From NCBI RefSeq assembly GCF_001280225.1, contig NZ_CP009253.1, positions 62,001 to 126,000 of the forward strand: a stretch of 64,000 bases of DNA. Reading direction: 5' to 3'. Numbering within the stretch: position 1 is the first letter of the stretch; the number at the start of each line of letters is the position of its first letter. The translations under genes were made by a program, and so were the position numbers. This document shows, one piece after another, positions 1 through 11,370 of the stretch. The DNA comes from Buchnera aphidicola (Aphis glycines) (GTDB lineage: Bacteria; Pseudomonadota; Gammaproteobacteria; Enterobacterales; Enterobacteriaceae). The notes under the pieces are model-generated. The model saw only the letters and a program-made list of their open reading frames with translations. It did no database searches and was not told the origin of the DNA.

Positions 1-785
1 CTGCGGGACCTGGATTAGTTGGATCTTTGTTAGTTGGTGCTACTTTTGCTCGTACTTTGGGATTGGCTTTAAATATCCCTGTATTACCAGTAAATCATAT
101 GGAGGCACATTTATTATCGCCAATGTTAGACTCTCGTGCAATTACTTTTCCATTTATTGGGTTACTAGTTTCCGGTAAACATACTCAAATTATCGCAGCT
201 TATCAATTAGGAAAATATGAAATTCTTGGCAATTCTTTAGACGATGCGGCAGGTGAAGCTTTTGATAAAATATCAAAATTACTAGGTTTAAAGTATTTTA
301 ATGGTTATGAATTATCTAATTTGGCTAAAAAGGGTGTAAAAATTAATTTAAAGTTTCCTCGTCCTATGAAAAATCATTCTAATTTAAATTTTAGTTTTTC
401 AGGTTTGAAAACTTTTACGGCGAACGTTATTAAAAATAAAACTTTAAATATTCAACAAAAAGCAAATGTTGCAAAAGCTTTTGAAGAAGCAGTTATTGAT
501 ATATTATTGATTAAAACTAAAAAAGCCTTACATCAAAAAAAATGGAATAATTTAGTTATTGCAGGAGGTGTCAGTGCAAATAAAATATTACGTGACAAGT
601 CAAAAATTATGATGCAAGAAGTTTTCAATGGAAAAGTATTTTATGCTCGTCCCGAATTTTGTACAGATAATGGTGCAATGATTGCTTATTTAGGGTCGCT
701 ATATTATAATAAAATAAGCATTTCTTCTTCATTAGAAATCACAGTAAAACCGAAGTGGTCTTTAGATAATTTATCTGTATTATAA
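1..785 (+). CDS. tsaD: tRNA N6-threonylcarbamoyladenosine synthase catalytic subunit TsaD, 5' end outside window
   Basis: TsaD transfers the threonylcarbamoyl group to A37 of tRNAs that read ANN codons, working with TsaB and TsaE in the cytoplasm. The frame is open from base 3 ([14 protein letters not shown]), so the gene begins before the window and about the last 260 of roughly 340 residues are seen. The metal-binding NHMEAHL motif, the LVSGKHTQI strand, the [10 protein letters not shown] segment and the C-terminal [12 protein letters not shown] motif, whose Asp is a metal ligand, are all intact. An ATG, TTG or similar codon near the left edge is not the true start. The stop codon overlaps the stop of the convergent ribB by a few bases, leaving no intergenic space. 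Identification is secure from motifs and family length. Confidence 0.95.
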   Translation, partial: AGPGLVGSLLVGATFARTLGLALNIPVLPVNHMEAHLLSPMLDSRAITFPFIGLLVSGKHTQIIAAYQLGKYEILGNSLDDAAGEAFDKISKLLGLKYFNGYELSNLAKKGVKINLKFPRPMKNHSNLNFSFSGLKTFTANVIKNKTLNIQQKANVAKAFEEAVIDILLIKTKKALHQKKWNNLVIAGGVSANKILRDKSKIMMQEVFNGKVFYARPEFCTDNGAMIAYLGSLYYNKISISSSLEITVKPKWSLDNLSVL

Positions 786-1445
786 TAAAGAAGAACTTTT
801 TAAAAATCTGTTGTTTTGAATATATAGAATTAAATCTTTTATAGTGAGTATTGTCATTTGATTTTTTTTTGAGAATTTGATAATTTCAGGTGTTCGAGAC
901 ATAGATCCATCTTTGTTAGTTAGCTCGCAGATTACTCCGGCTGGTTTAAAGCCAGCAAGGGATACTATTTCAACAGCTGCTTCTGTATGACCAGATCTTG
1001 CTAAAACTCCTCCTATGTTAGCTCTTAAAGGAAATACATGACCTGGTCTGTTTAAATCACTAGGTTTAGCATTATCTGCGATAGCTGCTTGTATAGTTGT
1101 TAATCTATCTCGAGCTGATACACCAGTAGAAATACCTTTAGCCGCTTCTATTGTAACTGTAAATGGTGTTTGATAAGTGCTTGTGTTGTTTTTAACCATC
1201 ATAGGTAAATTTAATTTTTTTCGCTGAGATTCTGTAATACATAGACATACAATACCACTACCATATCTAATTGTTAAAGCCATTTGCTCTACTGTCATTT
1301 TTTCACAGGAAAAAACAAGATCTCCTTCATTTTCTCTATTTTCATCATCTAGTATGATAATTCCTTGTCCAGATTTAAGAGCTAATATTGCTCTTTCTAC
1401 ACGTTCTATAGGTTTTCCAAATTCATAAAGTAGTTTTTGATTCAT
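780..1445 (-). CDS. ribB: 3,4-dihydroxy-2-butanone-4-phosphate synthase
   Basis: RibB converts ribulose 5-phosphate to 3,4-dihydroxy-2-butanone 4-phosphate and formate, supplying the four-carbon unit of riboflavin. The protein is 221 residues, close to the 217 of E. coli RibB, and is the stand-alone form without a GTP cyclohydrolase II domain. The acidic loop [11 protein letters not shown] (residues 33-43), [10 protein letters not shown] (133-142) and GHTEAAVEI (152-160) carry the magnesium and substrate ligands. It ends against tsaD tail to tail. No FMN riboswitch core was found in the 187 bases upstream, although E. coli ribB has one, so expression is probably not flavin-regulated here. It fits with ribE at 52781 in the same pathway. 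Confidence 0.96.
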   Translation of the reverse strand: MNQKLLYEFGKPIERVERAILALKSGQGIIILDDENRENEGDLVFSCEKMTVEQMALTIRYGSGIVCLCITESQRKKLNLPMMVKNNTSTYQTPFTVTIEAAKGISTGVSARDRLTTIQAAIADNAKPSDLNRPGHVFPLRANIGGVLARSGHTEAAVEIVSLAGFKPAGVICELTNKDGSMSRTPEIIKFSKKNQMTILTIKDLILYIQNNRFLKSSSLL

Positions 1446-1632
1446 TTTGAAAACCTTGGTTGAATTAAGCTATTAAAAATAATTTAAAAAATTTTATATG
1501 TAAAAATTATTTTAAAAATCAGTCATATTATATCTTGAATAAAAGTTAAGAGCAATCTTAAAAAGATCATATATTTTATATCTAAGTATTATGTATAATA
1601 TTTAGATATAAAATTTATTTTTAAATATATTT

Positions 1633-2577
1633 TTATATATTTAAAACTGTATTTAATTCGTTAATATTTAGCGTTTCAGTTCCTATCTTTTGTATAACTA
1701 TACTTGCGCCAATATTGGCATAAAAACATGACTCTTCCAAAGAGTAACCTGTGGCTAAAGCAGAGGCAATGATTGAAATTACTGTGTCCCCTGCACCTGT
1801 TACATCTGATGCTATTTTAGATATTGCTGGAAAATGTATTGGTTTTTTTTTAGGCTGAAATAATGTCATACCATCTTTGGATCGAGTAACTAATAATGCT
1901 GATAAATTTAGTTCAGATACTAATTCCATTCCTCTTTTAAATATTTGTTTTTCTTCGTGACATTTTCCTACTATTTTCTCAAATTCAGAAAGATTCGGTG
2001 TTAACAAACTAGCACCAGAATATTTCTTGAAATCTATTCCTTTAGGATCTATCAGTATATGAATAGACATTTTTTTTGCTAAACTAATAATTTTTTTAAT
2101 CTGAAATAACGTTCCTTTTGCATAATCTGATAATATTAAAACTTTATAATATTTTAATGAATTGATAATTTTTTCATATAACAAATGAAAATTATCAAAA
2201 ACATATTTTTCTTCAAAGTCTAATCGCATTAGCTGTTTTTTTTCCGATAAAATTCTGATTTTTTTAATTGTTTTACTATTTTTTATACTGATAAAATCAG
2301 AGCAAATATTTATATGATTAAGAAGTTTTTTTAATATTGAACCTTCAACATCTTCACCAATTAAACCAACTATTTTACATTTTCCACCTATTTCTGCAAT
2401 ATTTTTAGCTACGTTTCCTGCTCCTCCTGGTTGTTCTATAATTGTTTCAATTAATGCCACAGGCATTGATTGTTCTGGTATCATATAGTAATTTTTACTA
2501 TACCAATAACAATCTAATATCAAATCGCCAACTACAAGAACAAGTGCATTATTAAAATCAATGATTTCTTTTTTCAT
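1633..2577 (-). CDS. hldE: D-glycero-beta-D-manno-heptose-7-phosphate kinase, HldE kinase domain only
   Basis: This is a PfkB-type sugar kinase matching the N-terminal half of HldE, which phosphorylates D-glycero-D-manno-heptose 7-phosphate for LPS inner-core synthesis. It shows the glycine-rich [12 protein letters not shown] motif near residue 50 and the catalytic anion-hole motif DVTGAGDTV near residue 260. The protein is 314 residues and stops where the kinase domain ends in E. coli HldE (477 residues). The C-terminal adenylyltransferase domain is absent, and the 187 bases downstream hold no remnant of it. It may still work as a heptose kinase, or be drifting, or act on another sugar. The family is certain, but the present substrate is inferred. 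Confidence 0.88.
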   Translation of the reverse strand: MKKEIIDFNNALVLVVGDLILDCYWYSKNYYMIPEQSMPVALIETIIEQPGGAGNVAKNIAEIGGKCKIVGLIGEDVEGSILKKLLNHINICSDFISIKNSKTIKKIRILSEKKQLMRLDFEEKYVFDNFHLLYEKIINSLKYYKVLILSDYAKGTLFQIKKIISLAKKMSIHILIDPKGIDFKKYSGASLLTPNLSEFEKIVGKCHEEKQIFKRGMELVSELNLSALLVTRSKDGMTLFQPKKKPIHFPAISKIASDVTGAGDTVISIIASALATGYSLEESCFYANIGASIVIQKIGTETLNINELNTVLNI

Positions 2578-2737
2578 TAAGAATCCTTTAAGATGTTATT
2601 AAAATGTATTATGTTTTTATATATTAATATTATCTATAAAATTATTACAGTCTTTAATTATTACAAATAATCTTTAAACATTTAAGTATTTTATTTTTTT
2701 TATTTAAAATAATATTTTTTAATGTGAGAAAATTTTT

Positions 2738-3988
2738 ATGAAAATATATTTAGTTGGCGGCGCTGTTCGTGATCAATTATTAAATTTACCAATTAAAGAT
2801 AGAGATTGGGTCGTAGTTGGAGCTACTAAAGAAATTTTATTGAAAAAAAAATTTCAACAAGTAGGTAAAGATTTTCCAGTTTTTTTACATCCTAAAACAC
2901 GGGAAGAATATGCTTTAGCAAGAAAAGATAGAAAATTAGGAAAAGGTCATACTAATTTTCATACTGATTTTAGTTCGTATATAACTTTAGAAGAAGATTT
3001 AATTAGACGCGATTTAACAATTAATGCTATTGCTCAAGATAAGAATGGAAACTATATCGATCCATACCAAGGTAAAAAAGATTTAGAACATCGTTTGTTA
3101 CGTCATATTTCGACATCTTTTACTGAAGATCCATTACGTGTTTTACGAACAGCAAGATTTGCAGCTCAATTAATGCATTTAGGATTTCGCGTTGCTACAG
3201 AAACTATGTTTTTAATGCGCGAAATAGTTAAAAAAAAAGAACTATTGTATTTAACTATAAATAGAGTTTGGAGTGAAACTGAAAAAGCGTTTAAAACTAA
3301 AAATCCGCATGTTTATTTTCAGGTTTTATATTCTTGTGGAGCTCTTAACTTAATATTTCCAGAAATATATTTTTTATATCAACAAGAATTATTTTTTACA
3401 AATTATTTGAATTATTTAAATAACTTTTTTTTGTCAAAAGGTTTATCTAAAATATCTACTTTAACTGAAGATATTTCCATACGCTTTTCTTATATATTTC
3501 AATTCTTTTCTTTAAATACAAACAATATTTTTAAGAAAAAATTTTACGATCAAATTTCTGCATCTATTGTTCAAAATTTTTGCAATCGTCTGAACATTCC
3601 TACAAATATTAAAGAAATAGCTATATTAAGCGCTGGTTTTTATAATTTTTTAAATTCAATAAAGTATCAATCTTCTAAAAATATTGTGCATTTTTTTTGT
3701 AAAATAGATGCCTGGAGAAAACCAGATCGCATTAAAAAATTTTTATTTTTAAGCAATTTTAATTTTTTACATAATACATCTCAGAATTATATATTAAATG
3801 ATTATTCTGATATTAATTTATCACCTGGTTTATTCTTACAAAAATCTTTTTATATTGTACGAGATATATCTATTAAATCAATTTTGAAGAAAGGATTTAC
3901 AGGAAATCAAATCAAAAATGAATTAAACAGAATAAGAATTAAAAAATTAGATTTATGGAGAATAAAAAATGTTAAAAAATTGTTTTAA
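2738..3988 (+). CDS. cca: CCA-adding tRNA nucleotidyltransferase with degenerate HD domain
   Basis: The enzyme adds or repairs the 3' CCA end of tRNAs. The class II nucleotidyltransferase head is intact: LVGGAVRDQLL at the start, catalytic Asp21 and Asp23 in DRDW, RRDLTINAIA (90-99) and DPLRVLRTARFAA (131-143). Length (416) matches the E. coli enzyme (412). In the C-terminal half, E. coli has an HD phosphohydrolase domain (His255-Asp256). Here those positions are Gln255 and Phe256, and the other histidines of that domain are also gone, while the flanking CDAWRKP-like region survives as IDAWRKPDRIKKF. Phosphatase activity is therefore predicted lost and CCA addition kept. All four tRNA genes in this window lack encoded CCA, so the head domain should be essential. 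It is convergent with uppP, 7 bases away. Confidence 0.95.
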   Translation: MKIYLVGGAVRDQLLNLPIKDRDWVVVGATKEILLKKKFQQVGKDFPVFLHPKTREEYALARKDRKLGKGHTNFHTDFSSYITLEEDLIRRDLTINAIAQDKNGNYIDPYQGKKDLEHRLLRHISTSFTEDPLRVLRTARFAAQLMHLGFRVATETMFLMREIVKKKELLYLTINRVWSETEKAFKTKNPHVYFQVLYSCGALNLIFPEIYFLYQQELFFTNYLNYLNNFFLSKGLSKISTLTEDISIRFSYIFQFFSLNTNNIFKKKFYDQISASIVQNFCNRLNIPTNIKEIAILSAGFYNFLNSIKYQSSKNIVHFFCKIDAWRKPDRIKKFLFLSNFNFLHNTSQNYILNDYSDINLSPGLFLQKSFYIVRDISIKSILKKGFTGNQIKNELNRIRIKKLDLWRIKNVKKLF

Positions 3989-3995
3989 TCATATT

Positions 3996-4787
3996 TTAGT
4001 TTATGAAATAAATTACACTAGCTAATATAACACGATAAAATCCAAAAATTTTTAATGAAAATTTGTTAAGTATTTTAATGAGTTTATTAATTGAAATCAA
4101 AGAAATTATTAAAGATATAAAAAATGCACTTAAATAATATGGTATATGATTAGTACTCATATTATTTATATTTTTTATTAAGTCTAAAATTGATGCACCT
4201 ATTGTCAAAGGAATTGAAATAATAAAAGAAAAATTTATTGCAACAGAACGTTTTATACCTAATAGTATTGCGCTTCCTATAGTAGCACCTGATCTTGAAA
4301 ATCCTGGATACAAGCATAGCGTTTCAAAACATCCAATAATAAAGGATTGCAACACACTGATGTCATTAATAGAATTAATTTTATTTTTTTTAGGTTTAAA
4401 AATTTCAGAAATAATAAGAAAAAAACCTCCAAAAATTAATGCATACATAATATTTTTAATATTAAATAACAATTTAATATCGTTATAAAATATCATACCT
4501 AAAGATGCTGTAGGTATAAGAGATATTAAAATATGAATATTTTTTGTTCTTTTTTTTCGTCTTTTAAATGTTACTATATTTATTATTTTTTTAAAAAAAA
4601 ATATTAGTATTGCTATCGCTGATCCTAATTGAACAAATATTTTTAACACGTCTGTATTTTTATGTGAAATTCCTAGCCAATGGCTAATAATAATTATATG
4701 ACCTGTTGATGAAATAGGTAAAAATTCTGTTATTCCTTCGATTGCACCAGTAATTATAGAAATAATGAATTTATAAATATATACCAT
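3996..4787 (-). CDS. uppP: Undecaprenyl-diphosphatase UppP (BacA)
   Basis: UppP is an integral membrane phosphatase that recycles undecaprenyl diphosphate to the lipid carrier used in peptidoglycan synthesis. The 263-residue protein matches E. coli BacA (273) and carries both family signatures: EGITEFLPISSTGH near the N-terminus and PGFSRSGATIGSAIL in the middle, which hold the catalytic Glu, His and Arg residues. Multiple hydrophobic helices span the length. It lies downstream of crr on the same strand, separated by a hairpin at 4807-4836. Its presence agrees with a retained, simple cell wall. Confidence 0.96.
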   Translation of the reverse strand: MVYIYKFIISIITGAIEGITEFLPISSTGHIIIISHWLGISHKNTDVLKIFVQLGSAIAILIFFFKKIINIVTFKRRKKRTKNIHILISLIPTASLGMIFYNDIKLLFNIKNIMYALIFGGFFLIISEIFKPKKNKINSINDISVLQSFIIGCFETLCLYPGFSRSGATIGSAILLGIKRSVAINFSFIISIPLTIGASILDLIKNINNMSTNHIPYYLSAFFISLIISLISINKLIKILNKFSLKIFGFYRVILASVIYFIN

Positions 4788-4806
4788 TGTTTTCTCTTTT
4801 CTAGAT

Positions 4807-4836
4807 AAAACGGCACTAAAATAATAGCACCGTTTT
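4807..4836 (-). terminator. Hairpin after crr, probable terminator of the pts operon
   Basis: Two 10-base arms (4807-4816 and 4827-4836) flank a 10-base loop. In a minus-strand transcript they pair fully, with two G-U wobbles. On the plus strand two positions mismatch, which supports use downstream of crr. The stem itself ends in a run of U, but there is no extended U tract after it, so termination may be partial and uppP may be reached by read-through. Confidence 0.5.
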
Positions 4837-4849
4837 TATTTTTTAAGAA

Positions 4850-5353
4850 TTAATTATATAAAGACATAATTATTGTTTTACCGGCTATGATAGAGCCTGA
4901 TGATTTCTCTATTTTTTTAAACTTTTCAATATTAGATACTACTATTGGAGTTAAAATAGAACGTGCTTTTTTTTCTAATATATTTAGATCTAATAATATA
5001 ATAGTATCTCCTATTTTTACGTTTTGATTATCTTTTGCTATTTGTTTAAAACCCTCTCCTTTTAGTTTGACTGTATCAATTCCAAAATGTACAAATAATT
5101 CAACTCCATCCTCTGAAAGAATTGAAAAAGCATGTTTACTGGTAAGTATTTTACTAATAGTTCCATTAATTGGAGAGAGTATTTTATTTCCGGATGGTTT
5201 GATTGCAATACCATCACCTACAATTTTCTTTGAAAACACTATATCTGGTACGTCTTCAATATTTATTATTTCACCTGATATAGGTGCAAAAATTTCTATT
5301 TTTTTTAAAAAATTAGATTTTTTTCTATTAAAAAAATCTGATAATAAACCCAT
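4850..5353 (-). CDS. crr: PTS glucose-specific EIIA component (EIIA-Glc)
   Basis: EIIA-Glc accepts phosphate from HPr and passes it to the sugar-specific EIIB domain. The 167-residue protein matches E. coli Crr (169). The phosphorylated histidine sits in [10 protein letters not shown] (His89) and the supporting histidine at residue 74 (KHAF). The start is supported by an AGGAG ribosome site just upstream. It is the last gene of ptsH-ptsI-crr, the same order as in E. coli, 58 bases after ptsI. In free-living relatives it also regulates adenylate cyclase and permeases; nothing in the window shows that this role persists. Confidence 0.96.
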   Translation of the reverse strand: MGLLSDFFNRKKSNFLKKIEIFAPISGEIINIEDVPDIVFSKKIVGDGIAIKPSGNKILSPINGTISKILTSKHAFSILSEDGVELFVHFGIDTVKLKGEGFKQIAKDNQNVKIGDTIILLDLNILEKKARSILTPIVVSNIEKFKKIEKSSGSIIAGKTIIMSLYN

Positions 5354-5411
5354 TTTATTCTCCTAAGTACTTCTATTATTAATTTTTGTATTTTAAAAAT
5401 TAAATAACTCC

Positions 5412-7121
5412 TTAATTAAATTGATTTAATAAATTAAATATTTCTTCTGTTGTAGATAAAGTTAATATTTTTTTAGCTAAATTTTGAGCTTTAGAAAAAG
5501 ATATTTGTCGAATAGTTTCTTTAATTTTAGGAATGCTTGTTGAACTCATACTAAATTCATCTAAACCCATGCCTAATAAAAGAGCAGTAACACGTTCATC
5601 TCCTGCTAATTCTCCACACATACCAGTCCATTTTTTATGTTGATGTGCAACATCGATAACGTTTTTAATTAATTTTAATACAGACGGGCTTATAGGATTA
5701 TATAAATGTGAAATTAAATCGTTACCTCGATCAACAGCTAAAGTATACTGTGTTAAATCATTTGTACCAATGCTGAAAAAATCTACCTCTTTTATTAAAT
5801 ATTCCGCTATTATAGCTGATGCAGGAGTTTCTATCATGACTCCAATTTTAATGTGTTTATCAAATAATACGTTATTATTATCTAGTTGATTTTTTAATTT
5901 TGTAATCTCTTTTTTTAATATTCTAATTTCCTCTACAGATATAATCATAGGAAATAAAATACATATTTTACCAAAAGCAGAAGCTCTAAGTATTGCTTTT
6001 AACTGAGTATGTAAAATTTCTTTTCTATCCATTAAAATACGTATAGCTCTCCATCCAAGAAATGGATTGTCTTCTTTTGGGAGATTCATATATGGCAAAT
6101 CTTTATCTCCACCAATATCCATAGTCCTTATAATGACTGATTTATTCTCCATAGTTTCCGCAATTTCTTTGTATGCTTGAAATTGTTCTTGTTCTGTAGG
6201 TAGAGTATTACGACCCATAAATAAAAATTCTGTTCGGTAAAGACCAATACATTCAGCTCCATTTTTCTTTGCTGATTCAGCGTCTTGAATATTTCCAATA
6301 TTTGAACCAATTGTAATATTATGTCCATCAATTGTAGTTGCTGGTAAGTTTTTTAATTTTTTAAAACTGTTTTTTTGAAAAAAATATTTTTTTTCTACTT
6401 CTTTTTTATTGTTTATCAATTCACTAGAAGGATTGATAAGAATTTGATTATTAATTGAATCTAAAATAATATAATCATTGTTTTTTACTTGATTCGTAAT
6501 ATTTCCAGTACCTACAATTGCAGGGATTTCAAGTGATCTTGCCATAATTGAAGTATGTGATGTTGGACCGCCTAAATCTGTAATAAATCCTAATATATAT
6601 TTCAAATTAATTTGTGCAGTTTCTGAAGGAGTAAGATCTTTTGAAATTAAAATCACTTTATTTTTTATATTATTTAAATCAATAATATTGATATTCAGTA
6701 TGTTTTTTAACAAACGAAGACCAATATCTCTTACATCAACCGCTCTATTTTTTAAATATTCATCTTTTATTTTTTCCAATGTTTGCGCTTGTATATTAAT
6801 TACATATTCGGTGGCTTCTGCTGCTGACATTTTTTTTTCTTTGATTAAGTCTATTATTTCTTTTTCTAACTCCTCATCTTCGAGAAGCATGATATGACCT
6901 TCAAAAATACCTTCTTGTTTTTTACCGAATTTTTTCCCTGTAGTTAATTTGATTTCTGTTAATTGATTTACTGATTTTTGTCGTCCATTAAAAAATTTAT
7001 TTATTTCTGTTTCGATATTCTCGATAGAAATTGTTTTCCGGTTGATGACAATATTTTCATTGTGCAATAAAAGAGCATTGCCAAAAGCTATACCCGGTGA
7101 TGCTAAAATGCCCGAAATCAT
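5412..7121 (-). CDS. ptsI: PTS enzyme I, phosphoenolpyruvate-protein phosphotransferase
   Basis: Enzyme I autophosphorylates from phosphoenolpyruvate and passes the phosphate to HPr, starting the sugar phosphotransferase cascade. At 569 residues it matches E. coli (575). The active-site histidine is His189 in [13 protein letters not shown], numbered as in E. coli. The C-terminal PEP-binding barrel shows [47 protein letters not shown] and the catalytic cysteine in [10 protein letters not shown]. An AAGGT ribosome site precedes the start. It follows ptsH by 148 bases, a longer gap than in E. coli, which holds a small GC-rich inverted repeat at 7207-7230. Confidence 0.97.
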   Translation of the reverse strand: MISGILASPGIAFGNALLLHNENIVINRKTISIENIETEINKFFNGRQKSVNQLTEIKLTTGKKFGKKQEGIFEGHIMLLEDEELEKEIIDLIKEKKMSAAEATEYVINIQAQTLEKIKDEYLKNRAVDVRDIGLRLLKNILNINIIDLNNIKNKVILISKDLTPSETAQINLKYILGFITDLGGPTSHTSIMARSLEIPAIVGTGNITNQVKNNDYIILDSINNQILINPSSELINNKKEVEKKYFFQKNSFKKLKNLPATTIDGHNITIGSNIGNIQDAESAKKNGAECIGLYRTEFLFMGRNTLPTEQEQFQAYKEIAETMENKSVIIRTMDIGGDKDLPYMNLPKEDNPFLGWRAIRILMDRKEILHTQLKAILRASAFGKICILFPMIISVEEIRILKKEITKLKNQLDNNNVLFDKHIKIGVMIETPASAIIAEYLIKEVDFFSIGTNDLTQYTLAVDRGNDLISHLYNPISPSVLKLIKNVIDVAHQHKKWTGMCGELAGDERVTALLLGMGLDEFSMSSTSIPKIKETIRQISFSKAQNLAKKILTLSTTEEIFNLLNQFN

Positions 7122-7206
7122 AACATTACCTTTAACTATAAATTTTATATTTGTTTCAGAGAGGAAAAGATTAAATGTCAGGCGAATATATTTTTATATG
7201 AGTAAT

Positions 7207-7230
7207 CCGGAAGCAGTATTAAACCTCCGG
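7207..7230 (-). repeat. Short GC-rich inverted repeat between ptsH and ptsI
   Basis: CCGGA (7207-7211) and TCCGG (7226-7230) can form a 5-bp stem with a 14-base loop in the ptsH-ptsI spacer. It stands out because the surroundings are nearly all A and T. It could limit read-through, be a processing site, or be chance; there is no U tract. Confidence 0.3.
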
Positions 7231-7269
7231 TATCTTTATAAAAATTCATAAATTGTTTTGAATTATGAT

Positions 7270-7527
7270 TTATTCTAATTCTGTCATTATTTTAGATAAA
7301 TGTTCAATAGCTTTTTTTTCATCTTTTCCTTCTGCAGATAACGTAATTACACTTCCATAAACTAAACCAAGTGTTTGAATTTTAAATAAACTTTTCGCAT
7401 TAACAGATTTTCCATTATAGATAATAGAGATATCAGAAAGAAATTTTTTTGCTTCTTTTACAAATTCAGCTGCAGGTCGAGTATGCAATCCATGTGATGC
7501 AGTAATTTTTATTTCGTTTTGAAACAT
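7270..7527 (-). CDS. ptsH: Phosphocarrier protein HPr
   Basis: HPr carries phosphate from enzyme I to the EIIA components. The 85-residue protein equals the E. coli length. The phosphorylated residue is His15 in [12 protein letters not shown], with Arg17 beside it, and Ser46 is kept in [11 protein letters not shown]. It is the first gene of ptsH-ptsI-crr. Upstream, between it and cysK, lies a long nested hairpin (7577-7634), which suggests an independent transcription start for the pts genes. Confidence 0.97.
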   Translation of the reverse strand: MFQNEIKITASHGLHTRPAAEFVKEAKKFLSDISIIYNGKSVNAKSLFKIQTLGLVYGSVITLSAEGKDEKKAIEHLSKIMTELE

Positions 7528-7576
7528 TTGTTTTCCTTAGTATATTTAATTATAGAGATATTTTATTTTAAATGTT

Positions 7577-7634
7577 AAAATACAACTTCTATAATAAAAT
7601 TTTTATTATTTTTTCATTAAAGAAGTTGTATTTT
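7577..7634 (-). terminator. Long nested hairpin directly after the cysK stop codon
   Basis: A perfect 14-bp inverted repeat has its arms at 7577-7590 and 7621-7634. The 30-base interior can itself fold through an AT-rich palindrome around 7591-7610. The distal arm touches the cysK stop codon, so the hairpin forms at once after translation ends, and the minus-strand transcript leaves the stem through a run of U. It probably terminates cysK and insulates ptsHI-crr. Confidence 0.6.
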
Positions 7635-8603
7635 TTAATTGTTATTTCTATTTTGAAATTCTGTAGTAAATAATTCTGTACTTAAATAGCGTTCTCCAGA
7701 AGAAGGTAGTATTACTACTATTTTTTTATTTGAAAATTTTTTTTGATTTTGTATTTTTATGGCTGCTGCAATAGCAGCACCAGACGAAATACCAGCTAAT
7801 ATTCCTTCTTGTTGCATTATTTTTTGAGCATATAATATTGCTTCTTCACTTGATATTGTAATTACTTTATCAATCAAACTTAAATCTAAGTTTTTTGGAA
7901 TAAAACCAGCTCCGATACCTTGAATTTTATGTAATCCAGGATTTATTTTTTTGCATGATAAAAATTGAGTAATTACAGGTGATTCTGAAGGCTCTACAGC
8001 AATGCTAATAAAATCTTTTTTCTTTTTAATATTTTTTATATATCTTGTTATTCCTGTGATTGTTCCACCAGTTCCTACTCCCGCAACTAATATATCTACA
8101 TTACCGTTTGTGTCGTTCCAAATTTCTGGGCCTGTAGTATTTTCATGTATCTCTGGGTTAGCAGGATTTTCAAATTGTTTTAATAACAAATATTTATTTT
8201 TATTTAAAGATGCGATTTCATTTGCTTTACGAATTGCTCCTTTCATTCCATCTTTTCTATCTGTTAAAATTAATTTTGCCCCCAAAGATGTTAGAAGTTT
8301 TTTTCTTTCGATAGACATTGATTCTGGCATGGTAAGGACTAAATTATAATTTCGAGCCGCTGCAACATATGCTAAAGCTATACCTGTATTTCCACTTGTC
8401 GATTCAAGCAAAGTAATATTTTTATTCAAATTTCCTTTTTTTTCTGCGTCCCATATCATATTAGCACCAATTCTACATTTCACGCTAAAACTTGGATTTC
8501 TAGATTCTATTTTTACTAAAATGTTTCCATTACCTATGTTATTTAAACGGACAATCGGTGTATTTCCAATAGTGAATGAATTATCTTGATATATTTTACT
8601 CAT
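7635..8603 (-). CDS. cysK: Cysteine synthase A (O-acetylserine sulfhydrylase)
   Basis: CysK joins O-acetylserine and sulfide to make cysteine, using pyridoxal phosphate. The PLP lysine is Lys42 in [12 protein letters not shown] and the substrate loop TSGNTG is at residues 69-74. The phosphate-binding [10 protein letters not shown] and the C-terminal [10 protein letters not shown] are present. Length (322) equals E. coli CysK (323). In E. coli cysK also sits beside ptsHI-crr, but the neighbouring cysZ sulfate transporter and zipA are missing here. The 419-base gap to divergent ligA marks that deletion. Confidence 0.96.
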   Translation of the reverse strand: MSKIYQDNSFTIGNTPIVRLNNIGNGNILVKIESRNPSFSVKCRIGANMIWDAEKKGNLNKNITLLESTSGNTGIALAYVAAARNYNLVLTMPESMSIERKKLLTSLGAKLILTDRKDGMKGAIRKANEIASLNKNKYLLLKQFENPANPEIHENTTGPEIWNDTNGNVDILVAGVGTGGTITGITRYIKNIKKKKDFISIAVEPSESPVITQFLSCKKINPGLHKIQGIGAGFIPKNLDLSLIDKVITISSEEAILYAQKIMQQEGILAGISSGAAIAAAIKIQNQKKFSNKKIVVILPSSGERYLSTELFTTEFQNRNNN

Positions 8604-11035
<2,432 letters not shown>

Positions 11036-11044
11036 TTGTATTTT

Positions 11045-11117
11045 TGGGTCGTGCAGGATTTGAACCTGCGACCAATTGATTAAAAGTCAACTGCTCTACC
11101 AACTGAGCTAACGACCC
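11045..11117 (-). tRNA. tRNA-Lys (UUU)
   Basis: The minus strand folds as a complete cloverleaf of 73 bases with anticodon TTT in the loop CTTTTAA and a TTCAAAT T-loop. It is nearly identical to E. coli tRNA-Lys. The terminal CCA is not encoded and must be added by the cca product. It is the second tRNA of a pair starting with tRNA-Val(UAC). Confidence 0.97.
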
Positions 11118-11127
11118 AAATTTTTTC

Positions 11128-11200
11128 TGGGTGATGACGGACTCGAACCGCCGACTTCCTCCGTGTAAAGGAGGAGCTCTACCAACTGAGCTAATCACCC
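11128..11200 (-). tRNA. tRNA-Val (UAC)
   Basis: A 73-base cloverleaf on the minus strand has anticodon stem CCTCC/GGAGG around loop TTTACAC, giving anticodon UAC. Acceptor GGGTGAT pairs with ATCACCC. It closely matches E. coli tRNA-Val(UAC), which is also adjacent to tRNA-Lys and near gltX. No CCA is encoded. It is first in the Val-Lys pair, with a promoter upstream at 11214-11241. Confidence 0.97.
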
Positions 11201-11213
11201 TTCAATAACCTAT

Positions 11214-11241
11214 ATTGTAAAGATAAGAAAAATAGAGTCAA
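11214..11241 (-). promoter_or_regulatory. Sigma-70-type promoter of the tRNA-Val/tRNA-Lys pair
   Basis: On the minus strand TTGACT (11241-11236) is followed after 16 bases by TACAAT (11219-11214), five of six matches to each consensus hexamer. The tRNA-Val 5' end lies 13 bases after the -10 box, leaving a short leader for RNase P to remove. Confidence 0.6.
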
Positions 11242-11370
11242 TCTTTTTTTTTAAAAGATTATTTGTTTGTTGTAATTTTAATCGTTATGATGAAATAATT
11301 ATCTATATTTATTACTATAAAATTTATTTTCAAAGTTTATATAGATATTTTAAAATATTTCAAGGAACAT

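Noticed and set aside
1446..1632. Possible FMN riboswitch upstream of ribB
   Set aside because: E. coli ribB has one, but none of the conserved RFN core sequences is present in this AT-rich spacer.
1446..1632. Possible remnant of the HldE adenylyltransferase domain after the kinase stop
   Set aside because: The space is too short, and no frame resembles the nucleotidyltransferase motifs.
5067..5366. 99-codon plus-strand frame over crr
   Set aside because: It is antisense to a fully conserved crr gene and has no recognisable family features.
8002..8349. 115-codon plus-strand frame over cysK
   Set aside because: It is a shadow of the conserved cysK frame on the opposite strand.
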